Of a stretch of 64,000 nucleotides of DNA, positions 1-11,390 are shown piece after piece. The notes under the pieces were generated by a model. That model ran no database searches, had not been told where the DNA came from, and saw only the letters and a list, made by a program, of their open reading frames with translations. The first letter of the stretch is position 1, and every line of letters starts with the position of its first letter. Both the position numbers and the translations under genes were made by a program. This DNA is from Russula earlei (lineage: Eukaryota; Basidiomycota; Agaricomycetes; Russulales; Russulaceae). The stretch lies in the NCBI GenBank assembly GCA_025769875.1, contig JAGFNK010000114.1, positions 61,937-125,936 on the forward strand, read 5' to 3'.

Positions 1-630
1 CTTTACGCGGTGGAGAGGCGGCCGGAGCGGGAGGAGGAGATGCAGAGGGAAGAGGCGAGGGAGGGGATAGAGATGTGATGTCAACGGAAGGAGATCGGGG
101 GTGCGCAGGGGATGATTGGGGGCTAGGGGATAGGGAGTCCTCAGGAGCCGGTGGGGGAGGAAGCACGAAGTGGAACGTGCGCGATGCTATCTGGATCTGC
201 GAACTGGCCATGTGTCGGTAGGATAACACACGTGAAGAGAGGAGAGAAACTACCGCTCGCCCAAGGGAACTTTGTTTCCCTTACCACACCATGTCCCATC
301 TACCCAAGCACCGTTCCTGCCCAGCACCATAAGAACGAAGCGCTCCTCTTCCTCCTCGTATTCGATGCGAGCATGGAGACGCGAAACGCTCTTGAGAAGA
401 CCCAAGTCAACGTCCACCTGGGTCTGTTCAGACGAGGAAGCGGTGGATGTAGGGATGCAGCGACGACCGATGGTGACGTTGAGGGTCTGGAGGTAATAAG
501 TGAAGTTTGGAAAGACGAGACTGTAATACGCGCTGATCTTGTCTGAGACGGGTTCTGTATTGAGAGAGGGGTCGTCTACAAGAGCAGAGACACGCTGGGA
601 ATCTGGAGGGGATGCGGTGCGAGAAGTCAT
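1..630 (-). CDS. FHA-domain (fork-head-type) protein, N-terminal part, gene runs off the left edge
   Basis: Two exons are visible, 630-254 and 203-1, separated by a 50-nt GT-AG intron (204-253). Splicing joins the frames and completes a fork-head-associated domain: GRR at the first strand, SRLHARIEY for the phosphothreonine-binding loop, GRNGAWVDG for the second conserved loop, and after the intron IQIASRTFHFVLP as the closing strand. A Pro/Ser-rich linker then continues to the window edge. In fungi this arrangement is typical of Fhl1/Fkh-type transcription factors, whose winged-helix domain would lie further left and is not seen here, so the DNA-binding role is inference. The ATG at 630 is the first in frame. 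It is divergent from the MTP18 gene, with 115 bp between the two starts. Confidence 0.8.
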
Positions 631-745
631 TGTCGTCGAGAGTGACGGAAGACAAGGTGCTGTTCTCTTCCAAAGCAAGTTAACTCATGATCACGTGATA
701 TGACACCCACGCCCGCACCCTCGCTCCCCCCTCACCGCCCGACAA

Positions 746-1517
746 ATGGCTTTGCAGTCCGCCAGATCCGCCGCAGACAATCTCGCGGACAAAGACGTTG
801 ACTCTACAGAAACGGATATTCGCTATGCTGCATATGGTGCTCGTCTTCGCACTGCTCTTCGCGCCAGTCATCGCTATCTCGCCTATGTGCGACGCTCTTC
901 CTTTGTTGGCTTCGATCAACTTACACACCTTGGTTCTGTCATCAGACTAGCGACGTCGGAGAAGCTTTCAGACCTATCGTACCGCCCTCCGTAGTGACGG
1001 CAGCCTACGGGATTTCATGGCTATACTTGGTGGGGTAAGTTTCCCCAAGATTTAGCCACGCCGTTAGCTCTCCGACCAACGTTCCTTTCAGAGACGTAAG
1101 TTACGAATCTTACAAGGCCCACCGACGTGGCCCCACAGCCTTTGAAGCTGCTCACTTCACTGAACCAACTCGCTTAGGTCTCGTTGCAGTGAAACGGGCC
1201 GCATTTCAATCTGTTGCCTCAATGTGAGTCCAGCCCCTTGTTATTGTAGCACTCCTGAGCCCATGAATATCCCTAAATCAAGGGCCCTTCCCGCTTTCAC
1301 GATTCACACTGCCGTTAAGCAGGCGAAGAAAGCTTTTGATAAGTCAACCAGCCTCCGAGTTCGTGCTTGGGGTCCGACTGTCACTGGGCTGGCTATCGTT
1401 CCTGCCCTTCCTTATCTCTTCGACCATCCAGTAGAAGTAGCCTCTGATCGTGCTTTCGAATGGGTCGAGCACCAGCTAGCAAAATCCGATAAGGGAGCAG
1501 GGACTGATGCTCATTAA
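746..1517 (+). CDS. MTP18: Mitochondrial fission process protein 1 (MTP18/MTFP1 family)
   Basis: Four exons (746-886, 946-1034, 1092-1223, 1283-1517) splice in frame to 198 codons, a normal family length. Joining exons 1 and 2 restores the family segment RYLAYTSDVGEAFRP, followed by a hydrophobic stretch VVTAAYGISWLYLVG, then the charged turn SYESYKAHRRG, and a C-terminal pair of hydrophobic helices (ALPAFTIHTAV and VTGLAIVPALPYLFDHPVE). The family is an inner mitochondrial membrane protein that promotes mitochondrial division. The ATG at 746 gives the amphipathic N-terminus expected before RLRTALRASHRY. The next gene (eIF2B delta) is convergent, ending about 200 bp downstream. Confidence 0.9.
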
Positions 1518-1720
1518 TCATTCCCATACCACGACTTGTTACTCGGACTTTGTCGGAATTCATAGATGGTAGAGAGACGATAGCGCATGCATACAAATTC
1601 CCAATTTGGGGGAATGTGACCGCTACTATGACAAGACAAGGTGACAATATAAGTTACTGGATATTGTTTGAACTTCTCTTCGCTACCACGGAACGTCACA
1701 GTTGGTTGTATAAAATACAC

Positions 1721-3435
1721 TCAGACCGACCGGCCTAACGCGAGGGGTATGGAGCTAATTGAGTCCGGTGGGATAACGCCGGCCTCTGTGACCACAGCTG
1801 TTATACTACACGGAGGGGTAAGGTCGTATAACGGATTGAGAATCTCGAGGTTGAGTTGATTCTGAATGATCAGGGAAGCTGGTGATCGATTCCGAGGAAA
1901 GCACGAAAATGAGTCGCCAGAGGGAGCTTAATCGGCTGTTAGTCCCATGACACGGCAAAAATGAGTGATATCAATCACCTAGTTCATTCTTTGTAAAGCT
2001 ATCCAGACGCACGCCCTCCGAAAATTTGTAAGTCTCGCAGCAGACAACGACAGGGATGGCATGTTGCTTGGCCATCATGGCCACCAGAGCCGTACCCGCA
2101 CGAGAGAAGACAGCGCCGTTGGAGTGGATGGAATGAGCGCCAATCAGGACAATCGAAACTTCAGAAATGACAGAACCCAAGGCAGGTAAAAGGAGATATG
2201 TGCACGGTATGGCAGCAGACACGAGGGCGGAGAGTAGGCGCTTGCCTTTTGTGTGTCAGTATAAGGTCAGAATTTGGATGTGTGGGAATACCTTCGAGCA
2301 TGGGACGTGAGTCCACCACAATCACAGAGAACCGCGTTCCCCCAGCCCATGCCTCCAGTAGCACTTTCTGAACGACAGATGACCTGGTTACATGACCAAA
2401 AATGAGAAGTGACGGGGACAAGATGCCGACACGGTCACCTGGCGTAGGTAAGCACGACGTCACCATCATGAATCTTCCTCATTGCAGTTTCTTGAATGAC
2501 CTGATCAGCAATGATAATCCGATCTCGGATGTAGTTGTCGATTTTGCCACAGAGCGCGTCTTTCGCCTGGAAGGCAAAAGTGGGTGGGAGTAAGGGTTCC
2601 AGGAAATGAAAAAAGGGAGAGGTGTGGAGCACACATCTTGTTCTGGGAGATCGATATCCGAGCCACTGATCTCCATCTTAAGTTGCCTAATGGCGTTGCC
2701 CATCGTCACTGACATCGGACGCGCTGATACAAGGTGGCTAATCTGCACGGAAAGATGAGTCATGAGGTGCCGCGACAACGTGTTATTTGGTGGAGTTGTG
2801 TAGTCTTGTATGACCTTCCCGATATACCAATCAGCGTGGTCATCCCACAGGACCCACTGAGAGAACCTTACTCGTTTGAACACAGAGAGCGTCGCTATGC
2901 ATCGCGCATTTGCACCGCATATCTTAAATTCCGCGAACATCAATCCGAGACGAACAATGGCAGGGTGCACATTGCCCTTGGCGATATGGCCCGTAGGCTT
3001 TTGAAGAGCAAAGTGAGAAAATATGCGTAGCCCACGCGAACGCACTGCGGCGTCTTCTTCAGCAGTAGCAGCAGCAGCCTTGGATTCCTTCGTGCTTTTG
3101 TTGGGAAGGCCGCTTGAACCTGCGGCAGTAGAAGCTCTTGACTGTACGGGACTTTCACTACCCCTACCAGTCTTCTTAGGCTGTGACGACGTTGATGAGG
3201 ATGGGTGCTGTGGTTTGGCCAAAGGGCCGCCAGACTGAGGACCGGATGCGGTTACTTTGGCTGCCTTTGCAGCGCGCTGACGCTCTTGCACCTCTCTTCG
3301 TTCAGCTTTGGTCATTTGTTTCTGAGACTTTGTAGGAGCTCCTGTGGGCGGGGGATCATTTTGACTGGGGCCATTAGCCTGCAGCAAAAGCGAGGGCGTT
3401 CTAGGTTTATGTTGGGGTTGAGAGTTCGACGACAT
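1721..3435 (-). CDS. GCD2: Translation initiation factor eIF2B delta subunit
   Basis: Multi-exon gene for the delta regulatory subunit of the eIF2 guanine-nucleotide exchange factor. The N-terminus is Lys/Ala/Ser-rich and disordered (TKAERREVQERQR), as usual for delta. The IF-2B fold follows: GNVHPAIVRLGL, NARCIA, KRVIQDYTTPPNNTLSRHL, IDNYIRDRIIIADQVI, VVDSRPMLEG, LIGAHSIHSNGAV and the C-terminal VRLDSFTKNELAP. The last intron is 1927-1978. Splicing it turns the apparent end ELGD-stop into NELAP and adds the terminal exon (1926-1721) with NPLYDLTPP and TEAGVIPPDS, so the gene is not truncated. The C-terminus extends slightly beyond the usual VPVVLR-type ending. The start at 3435 (MSSNSQ) lies 179 bp from the divergent RAT1 start. 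Confidence 0.93.
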
Positions 3436-3614
3436 GAAAAGGACGGAAAGCAGGATGTTTGGGACGTCGAGTGTCCATATATGCGTCACAGCACAGCGAG
3501 TCACAAATTAGCGGTCGAAACATCATTACGTCATCAACCCAACCACGCCACGGGGTCGTATTCGCTGTCGCTTTCTCAATCTCGATTATTCTTCACCTTC
3601 AGAATACATTCAAC

Positions 3615-6600
3615 ATGGTATGTTGGACTTCTTTTTGCGCCTTTCCCTTCCTTGATTCGCCCGCTCCCGAAGGGTGTTCCTGCGTTGTTCAGATGGTTGA
3701 GCAAAAAGTACCCGAAAATCAGTTCGTCGTCCTACTTCAGACAGCCTGTTTGATCTCACCCCTCTGCTCAGTTGGCACAGTCATTGAGGAAGAAGAGACC
3801 AAAATTCAGGATGAGAATGGGGATGATGTGGTCGTTCCGATAAACATGGCAGGACCAAACCCCAACGAAGTCGAGTTCGACAATCTTTACTTGGACATGA
3901 ATGGCATCGTGCGTCTTTATTCTGCCTATTTTACCGTCAACTGTCATGATCATGTCCAGGTTCATCCCTGCACGCATCCAGAGGGCAAAGTCCGTATCTC
4001 CCAGGAGTTTACATCCGTTCATTTTCTCTTATACTCGTTTACAGCCTGCCCCGGAGACGGAAAGTGAAATGATGATTGAAGTTTTCAAGTATACGGAGCG
4101 TGTCGTCAACATGGTTCGGCCTCGAAAACTCTTATTTATGGCCATCGGTCAGTCCATTTTCTATATGTATCGACATTCAGCCAGTCATCTCCTTCGTCCA
4201 CAAGATGGTGTTGCTCCTCGCGCAAAGATGAACCAACAGCGCTCACGTCGTTTCCGTACCGCACAGGAGGCGCACGAGAAAGAGGAAGCACGCAAAGAGT
4301 CTGTCGCGCTATGGGAAGGTGAGCCAACTGTCTCGGCTCTCTGCTGTCGTCACATTGACATCTGTGTTTAGCGATGGGGAAGACTATAAGTGAAGACGAG
4401 AAAAACAAGAAGGCGTGGGATTCAAATGCCATTACACCAGGCACTCCATTCATGGAGCTTTTAGCAAAGTCGCTGCGGTATTGGGTCGTCCAAAAGTTGA
4501 ACAACGACCCTGGTTGGAAGCAAGTGTGTCATACAATCTACATCTTGCTCCTTACCGTTCTAGATAATTGACAAGTGTCCAGCTCGAAGTAATCATATCA
4601 GACGCTAGCGTCCCTGGTGAGGGTGAGCACAAGATTATGGATTACATACGCCGCCAGAGGACGAATAAAGGACACGACCCTAATACTCGTCATGTTATCT
4701 ATGGTCTAGTAAGATTGTCCCATCTTGCCATGTGCATGTCACATATGTTGCCTTTGCAGGACGCGGATCTTATTATGCTTGCACTCGCGACGCATGAGCC
4801 TCATTTTAGGGTTCTACGGGAGGATGTGTTCGCTGATTCTGGCAGCGCCACAGCATGTCGTCGTTGTGGCCAAGAAGGACACTTTGCCGCCCAATGTACT
4901 GCATTGAAGTCGGAAATACAAAAGCCCGCGCCTTCGGAGAAGAAACCATTTATTTTCCTCGACGTCAGCATTCTGCGCGAGTACTTGGAATCCGAACTTA
5001 ACGTCACTCAAGCTCCATTTCCGTTTAATCTTGAGATGGCGATTGATGACTGGGTGCTCTTAATATTCTTTGTCGGCAATGATTTCTTGCCCCATCTTCC
5101 CTCACTTGAGATTCGAGAGGGCGCGATCGATACCTTGCTCAAAATTTGGAAGGATGAGCTCCCTAGAATGGGTGGCTACGTCTCCAATCATGGACAATTA
5201 GTGTTGCACCGCGCACAGATTATTCTTGATGCTCTTGCGAGGCGTGAAGACGATATTTTTAGGAAGCGTCGTGAATGTAAGCAAAACTGGTTTATCGTCC
5301 CCTCTGTAGTGTTTATAGCAACCCTTAGACGAAGAACGCCAGAACCAGAATGCGAAACGTCGCAAAGTGGAAGCTCAAACTTCTGGGACAGGACCTTCAC
5401 CCAGCTTGAACTTGGCGGCCGACTTTAATGTACCTCGCAGGCTAGGCGACTTCGCTGCGAAAGCTGATTCTATTGGTATGGGAGGGATTAAAGACGCAGA
5501 TGCGGTCAACAATGCGGGTGCTGCAGCATGGGCTCTCGGTGGTTCCAATCGTGACGTTGTCGCCAATCGCGCTGCTATTCGGATGGCCAATCTGAGTGCT
5601 GCAGAGACATTGAAGGCTGAGTTGGCTTCACTCATGCCGGTGAAGTCCCGAGCCCAACCCCCCAAACCTATCGTAGCTCCCCCACCACCCCCGCTTCCAC
5701 CTGTCGATTTTAGTGTTGGACCCGCGACCGCGGCAGATGTGGATATTAGAGTTCCCGGGCTTGAGACGAGCGATCCCGAGGCTCTGCTTGCCGTCGCTCA
5801 CGTGGAGGAAACGGGTGTTGACGAGGTTGAGATGAGCAGTACATCCGCTGCTACCGAGGTTGCGCCCGTAGCAGGTGTGAAAAGACCCTATGAGGCTTTA
5901 GCGGATACCACTGTAGATGAAGATTTCGTGGGAGATGATGATGTGGATGCAGAGGCGGGGTCAACATCAAAGTCGCTGGCTTACAAGGTCAACGCCGATG
6001 GAACAGTCGAACAAGAGGATACTGTTCGGTGAGCCTCTTGTGATGCTCACCTCACGTGCTCGTGCCTCAGACCCCTCTTAGACTGTGGGAGCCAGGATAT
6101 AGGGAACGTTACTACCAACAGAAATTCGGGATTGAGTACTCTGATCAGGAGTTCAAGAAAAAGTAATATACCCCAATGTGACCAGAGTGCCGTACTCATT
6201 CGTGTCCTTGCAGAATCGCGTTACACTATGTTGAGGGTTTGGCATGGGTGCTCGCATACTACTATCAGGGTGTAGGCCTGTGTCTCCACATTTCCCGATT
6301 CACCATTTCTGACCGATTTGATACCTAGACACCGTCATGGCAGTGGTATTATCCCTTCCATTTCGCTCCCTTTGCCGCTGACTTCGACGGGGTAAACAAC
6401 ATGGACGTACGTTTCGAGCTTGGCAAACCTTTTCAACCCTTTGAACAGTTGATGGGAGTGTTTCCGGCTGCAAGGTTAATTTCCGTCAACAATTGCTAAC
6501 GCTGTTCTGATTTGTGATCTGGTAGCCGACAGCACATACCGGCAGTCTTTCATTCGCTGATGATTGATGAGGACTCTCCTATCATTGATTTCTACCCTAC

Positions 6601-7673
6601 TTCATTCGATATCGACATGAATGGCAAACGAATGGCATGGCAGGGTGTAGCACTTCTGCCATTCATCGATCAAAAACGTCTTTTGGATGCAATGGCCGTC
6701 CACTATCCCAAACTGACGGAGGAGGAGGTACGACGCAATACTTGGGGTAACAACGCCGTCTTCACATCGGAGCAACATACGTTGTACCCCTCCCTTGAGG
6801 CCTTGTACGGAAAGAAAAAGAAGCAGGAGGTGAGTTACGTGTCGATCGAGTGTTGGCGGTCATGACGTGACGTGCCGTTCCAGCCTGTTCCTATCGATGT
6901 TGAAGCCAGCAAGGGCATCAGCGGAAGCGTGCTCCCTGACCCTGACTGCATACCAGGGTCTACTTACTATAGCCCTCTCATCGAGGCAAACCAGCCCGAT
7001 ATAAAGCATGACCGCTCTCTATCGGCAATCTACCTCTTTCCCAAACAACTCAGCCCACACCGATCGATCCTTCTCCCTGGAGTTCGCCGGCCGTTGCGTG
7101 TCCTCTCCGCCGAAGATTTGCGTGGGGGTGGAGGACATCACCGTGGAGGCGGGAGCCGAGGTGGATACCACAATTACAGTCACCATGTTGACCACGCGTC
7201 AACCTTTGCGAGCCCGATGCGCCACAGTCAACAACCGTCATCATATAGCAACGGGCGCGGTCGTTTCTCTGGTGATTACACACACGGACCTCCGTACCCT
7301 TCTCGGCCACCACCGCAATATCAGTACGGCGACGGGTACTGGCACTGGCGGTCCCCGGACGTATCCACCGTCGTCCACGTACGGCGGGAGCGCTCCCTAT
7401 TCGAACGGTCGTGGGGGAAACCCAACGCGATCGGCGCCTGGCTCGTACAACAGGGGCGGATATAGGGCCACGAGCAGAGGCGGCTTCGGCAGAGGCAGCG
7501 GATATAGTGGCCCAGGCAATAGCGGGAGCGGTTATGGGAGTGGCAATGCCGGAGGAGGATTCGGTAATGCTCCCTCGTATTCGAGCAACTACAACTCCAC
7601 CTTCTACGACGGCGGCTACACCTCTGGTCGCGGTGGCCCTCCGCGAGGACGCGGACGAGGTAGAGGTTACTGA
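3615..7673 (+). CDS. RAT1: Nuclear 5'-3' exoribonuclease Rat1/Xrn2
   Basis: Large, intron-rich gene for the nuclear 5'-3' exonuclease that acts in transcription termination and rRNA processing. The first coding exon is only the ATG (3615-3617, followed by GTATGT). Exon 2 opens at 3673 with [16 protein letters not shown]. The XRN catalytic block is intact: [59 protein letters not shown], and [17 protein letters not shown] Rat1-type CCHC knuckle ([14 protein letters not shown]) lies near 4852-4897. The C-terminal part holds [17 protein letters not shown] sequence (6350-6390), [13 protein letters not shown], and [15 protein letters not shown]. The tail (about 7120-7673) is rich in RGG and GY repeats. 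Within the tail the frame changes near 7335; a 55-nt GT-AG intron (7336-7390) would explain it. Confidence 0.93.
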
Positions 7674-8025
7674 GTTTTGGCAGCCTTTCCGACTCGGAGA
7701 CGACCTTAGCATTATTTGTTACTACTCCCTTATGTGCTTGCTTGCTTAGCTTCGTTAGCAATCGGATATTGGAAAACCGCATAGAATTCTGTGCACTGCA
7801 CTAAGTCCATTTTCGTGGTGTATTTCGACTATAAAACAACAGGTGTCAAAGCGTACAATCCTGGCTGGTTGAATCCGCGACGATATTATGTGCGAAATTT
7901 CAGTTACATGTTATTTCGAATTCCTCAAAAGCAATCTTGTGAAAAGAGAGAGAACTACAGTTGGTCGCAGAGTGCTGAATGCAAGGGCGATGGGTTCGTT
8001 ATCAGGGTTCTCATTTCCAACCCGG
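7674..8025. other. Convergent intergenic spacer
   Basis: This stretch of about 350 bp lies between the 3' ends of RAT1 and the proline-rich protein gene. It is AT-richer than its flanks. I see no coding signature or RNA gene in it. Confidence 0.6.
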
Positions 8026-10122
8026 TTAATACGCGCCATGGGCACCGTCACGCGGGGGAATGCAACTGATGTAAAGCGCATACGTCCTCTCGCGCTCGCG
8101 GGCGCGGCGAAGGGCCTTCTTCTCCTTGCGCTTACGCTTCTTCTCCGCCTTGCGCTCAGCCTTCCTTCGCTTCGAGTCTGCGGCGTACGACCCATAGTGA
8201 CCACCGGCGGCACCCGGGCCCCTCCCGTACCTGTCGTCGGAGAGGCGGGACGAGCTGGTGTCCGAAGACGAGTCGCTCGAGTCCGAATCCGAGTTCTCAT
8301 GGAAGCCCGGGAGGTTGCGCTCGATCTGGCCGGCCCATGGGCCGGAGCGCCGCTCGTGGCCCTTGTAGAGGACGACGTCGACGCCGCGCGGGGCGAAAAA
8401 CGAGTTGTTCCAGAGGTCGATCAGCTCGGCGGTCACGACGGAAGGTCGCGATGCGCGGTCCGGGCTTGTGGTTGGCAACTTTCCAGCCCACGCCAGTGCG
8501 ATGTCCTTCAGAAATAAAGGAAGAGGGGGTCAACGACCGCATTCATAATGCCCGCGTGCAGGCGGCGGAAACGAAGTTGGGCGATCTCACCTGAATGAAG
8601 CGGATCCAGTCCTCATGGTAGACGTCATGAGGCACAAGCACCTTGGGCATCCTCGGCATGTTTTCATAGAAGTCGTCCATGTCCTGTACCTTCATGGCGT
8701 CAAAGAAAGCGTACGACTGCGCGAGATTCGCGGGACGACTGAAGCCATCGGGGGGAGGGAGCACCTGCTCCGCTGGAGGCAGCACCGCGCCACCGCCAAC
8801 ACGCGGGGAACGTGGAAGGGCATTGTGGTATGGCCCGGCCCCGGGGTAGCCGGGCTGCCCGCTGTAGGGCGGAGGAGCGCCAGGAAGAGGTGACGGGGCG
8901 CGCGACCGCGGGGTGTATATTCCTGCCATGGGATTGGGCGAAGGGGCCCTGGAGCGCGACAGAATAGCTGTCGGCTCGGAGTGACTGCCGGGTGCGCGGA
9001 ACGGAGAAGGGGAACGGTATATATCAGCACCGTGCCCCGGCTGTGGGCTCGGGTAGCCCGCCCCCGCGGACGGATATCCAAGAGCTGTCGGGGCCATGTT
9101 GGGTGATGGCGGCGCGATCGGATGCTGATACGGTGACCCTGTCGGTTGATGACCGATAAGTGATGAGGGCGGTGGTACACAGGCACAGACATCGTTTCGC
9201 TTACTGTTATATTCGCCCACGGGAGGATTCCGGGCGCGGTTAAGGTCAACGCCATCCATACGCCTATCAAGGTCGTGCATGGGGTTCGTGTAAGCCCCAT
9301 ATGGGCCAGTAGCATTGGACCGGGCATCCCTTTCGCGAGCTTGACGATCTCTCTCCTTCCTGAGGCGCTTTGCGGCCTCTTTCTCCTCCTTATGGATGCG
9401 CCGCTCCTCGTCTTTCTGCCTAGGACAGGTCAAGCAAGGGTGTGCAGTTGGACTGAGGATAGAACCACTGACCATTCCTTCAATGCCTTGTCGTCTCGAG
9501 TCCCTCGATTCCAGGATGATATGAAATCCTGATCGATTGATTGTTTCGATTGCCCAGTTCTATCTCAGAAATCACAGGGCAGAGGGTTAGGGTTGAACAA
9601 CGCACCGCATTGGCAGGCTGAGCGCCAGCGGGTAGCACGCTGGTCGCTTCGGCTGGTACCCACTGTATTCCACTTACAATTCCATTCGAAGTCTGGTAGC
9701 TGGGGTGGAAGTGGCCGTTAACTCTACCATCTTTTGATCAAGATAACGAGAGATATCAACCTGACTGGTACAGCCCTAGAGTTGATAAGATCCATCGCAT
9801 CAGAGATCAAGTGGATCATAGGGTACTTCACTCACTTGAAAGGATGGTAAGTAACTTTGCCATCAGGACTCGTCGTCGTCGTATAAGTTATTGTGCCTGG
9901 CTGGATGTGACCCCCAGAATTTGGTGCCGGCAGCATCTGAGTGGGAGGCACTGGACTAGGAGGCCCGTATGGCAATGGGCTCGGGGCACGAGGTGCAAAC
10001 GGTGATGGGCTTGGTGCACGAGCATAAGGTAACGGGCTCGGGGCACGCTGTGCATATGGGGATGGGCTTGGAGCGCGCGGTGCGTACGGAGACGGGCTCG
10101 GAGCACGGTATAGCGACGACAT
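8026..10122 (-). CDS. Basidiomycete-specific proline-rich, basic-tailed protein of unknown function
   Basis: Not assigned to a characterised family. The N-terminus (10122 downward) is a tandem array of about ten-residue units of the type APSPSPYAPR, followed by ITYTTTTSPDGKVTYHPFK. A middle exon near 9740-9600 encodes SYQTSNGIVSGIQWVPAEA and VLPAGAQPA, a block I recognise from hypothetical proteins of many Agaricomycetes. A coiled, highly charged segment follows (EERRIHKEEKEAAKRLRKE, 9420-9330), then a Pro/Gly/Tyr-rich linker. A compact C-terminal domain contains LAQSYAFFDAMKVQDMDDFY, HDVYHEDWIRFIQ, WNNSFFAPRGVDVVLYKG and RRSG. The protein ends in an acidic-serine patch and a Lys/Arg-rich tail (KRRKAERKAEKKRKRKEKK) that could direct it to the nucleus; that location is inference. 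Exons were followed by frame, and not every splice site was resolved. Confidence 0.7.
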
Positions 10123-10360
10123 TGATCAGTTGAAGAGGACAACGAGGAACAAGGGCTACAATGGAGCGCTGCCCAATATATATATTGCAACGCCCTCAGC
10201 CTCCACGCGGCTGGTGGCCTACCGGCGCTAAGGTACTGCCTTCTAATCAATAGAAACCACGATGACGAGTCACCAGCCCCAGAGAGCGCTCCGAAATGAT
10301 TCTCCGCTCAGCTGTTCGGTACACGTGCGGAAATATATACAAAGAGGTCGAAGAGGGGTG

Positions 10361-11253
10361 TCATGTAAATCTCCACCATATGAGAATGATTATGATAAAG
10401 AGTATAGCACCTAAAGGAGCATATTGTCGCAACATGGCGCTGAAATTGAGGTTGCGTGTTGCATTACGAAACTTTTCCGACTCTGTGCGAAGCGAACTCG
10501 ACAAGTGCGACATCCCTGAAAACGAACAGTTCTGCATATGCACGATACTCTCAAAACTACAATCGGAGACACTTACTGTCAAGTGAATCTCCTCGCCACA
10601 ACAGCTCCTCCATGTTCTTTGTCATTATTCTAGTCACGTCTTGTAGGTCGTCGTTGAGTCTGTCTAGGCTAGATCCCGCAGTCGCTGCGCGCGTGTCTTG
10701 GTACAGTCTGGCAGTCTTAGACATGAACGTATCTGTGTGCAATCCGGTGAGACAATTCTCTTAGACACGCCGCTAAAGCGACCAACCAAAGCCGACAAAT
10801 GCATATGGCTTCCGGACGGTCTCAACTTTTGGACCATACGACGTCGAAAACTCCTTTGATAGTTCATCCAAGTAAGAAAAGGCAAGTTTTCGCGGGTACG
10901 ACTTTTCGGCAATGGTCAGATATACCACATTGTCTGCTATAAGGTAGCTAAAGCACGTCGATGAATGTTTGTAGTTGTGGAGGAGTCAGTTGGAGGGCGT
11001 ACTGGTGGGTATACGGACCACTCTCGACGGAAAGGCGTGGTTCTGAGTTCGAGGTCAGACGCCTGAATAGCACTTTGGCTTGTTGCTTGTGCTCTTGTAA
11101 GGTTTGCTCTGTCTATTGGGGAACCGGCACGGAACGTACACACGTCAACTTTCAGTGGCAATGAAAGAAATGAGGCCCCACCTGTTCATCGTCTACGCTG
11201 GCGGCGAGAGGTAATGCGTCGGATGCACGAACTATAATTGTTGAGCGGACCAT
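10361..11253 (-). CDS. SEC22: R-SNARE Sec22 (ER-Golgi vesicle fusion)
   Basis: Spliced from at least four exons. The start ATG at 11253 begins VRSTIIVRASDALPLAAS, the first strand of a longin domain. Further exons give LTSNSEPRLSVESGPYT, then after an intron HYLIADNVVYLTIAEKSYP and RKLAFSYLDELSKEF. The R-SNARE coiled coil is SSLDRLNDDLQDVTRIMTKN with the zero-layer arginine just downstream, then MSHLSSSLRTESEKFRNATR. It ends with a single C-terminal membrane anchor (PLGAILFIIIILIWWRFT). This is the complete domain order of Sec22, which cycles between ER and Golgi. All intron phases I checked restore the family sequence. Confidence 0.93.
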
Positions 11254-11390
11254 TCGAAAGGAGCAAAGGTGATGATGAAGTGACCCGCAAGGCAAATATG
11301 ACGTGGAGGTCCGTGACCCCACACGTGATCGATCCCATCGATCCCATCCCACCGCACACATCAAACCAAACGTTGCTGATGACCATGACC

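Noticed and set aside
1927..1978. Premature end of eIF2B delta at ELGD-stop
   Set aside because: A 52-nt intron removes the stop and adds the expected C-terminal exon.
7050..7712. Long minus-strand ORF opposite the RAT1 tail
   Set aside because: It is the shadow of the Gly/Arg-rich coding strand, is low-complexity, and has no promoter or domain.
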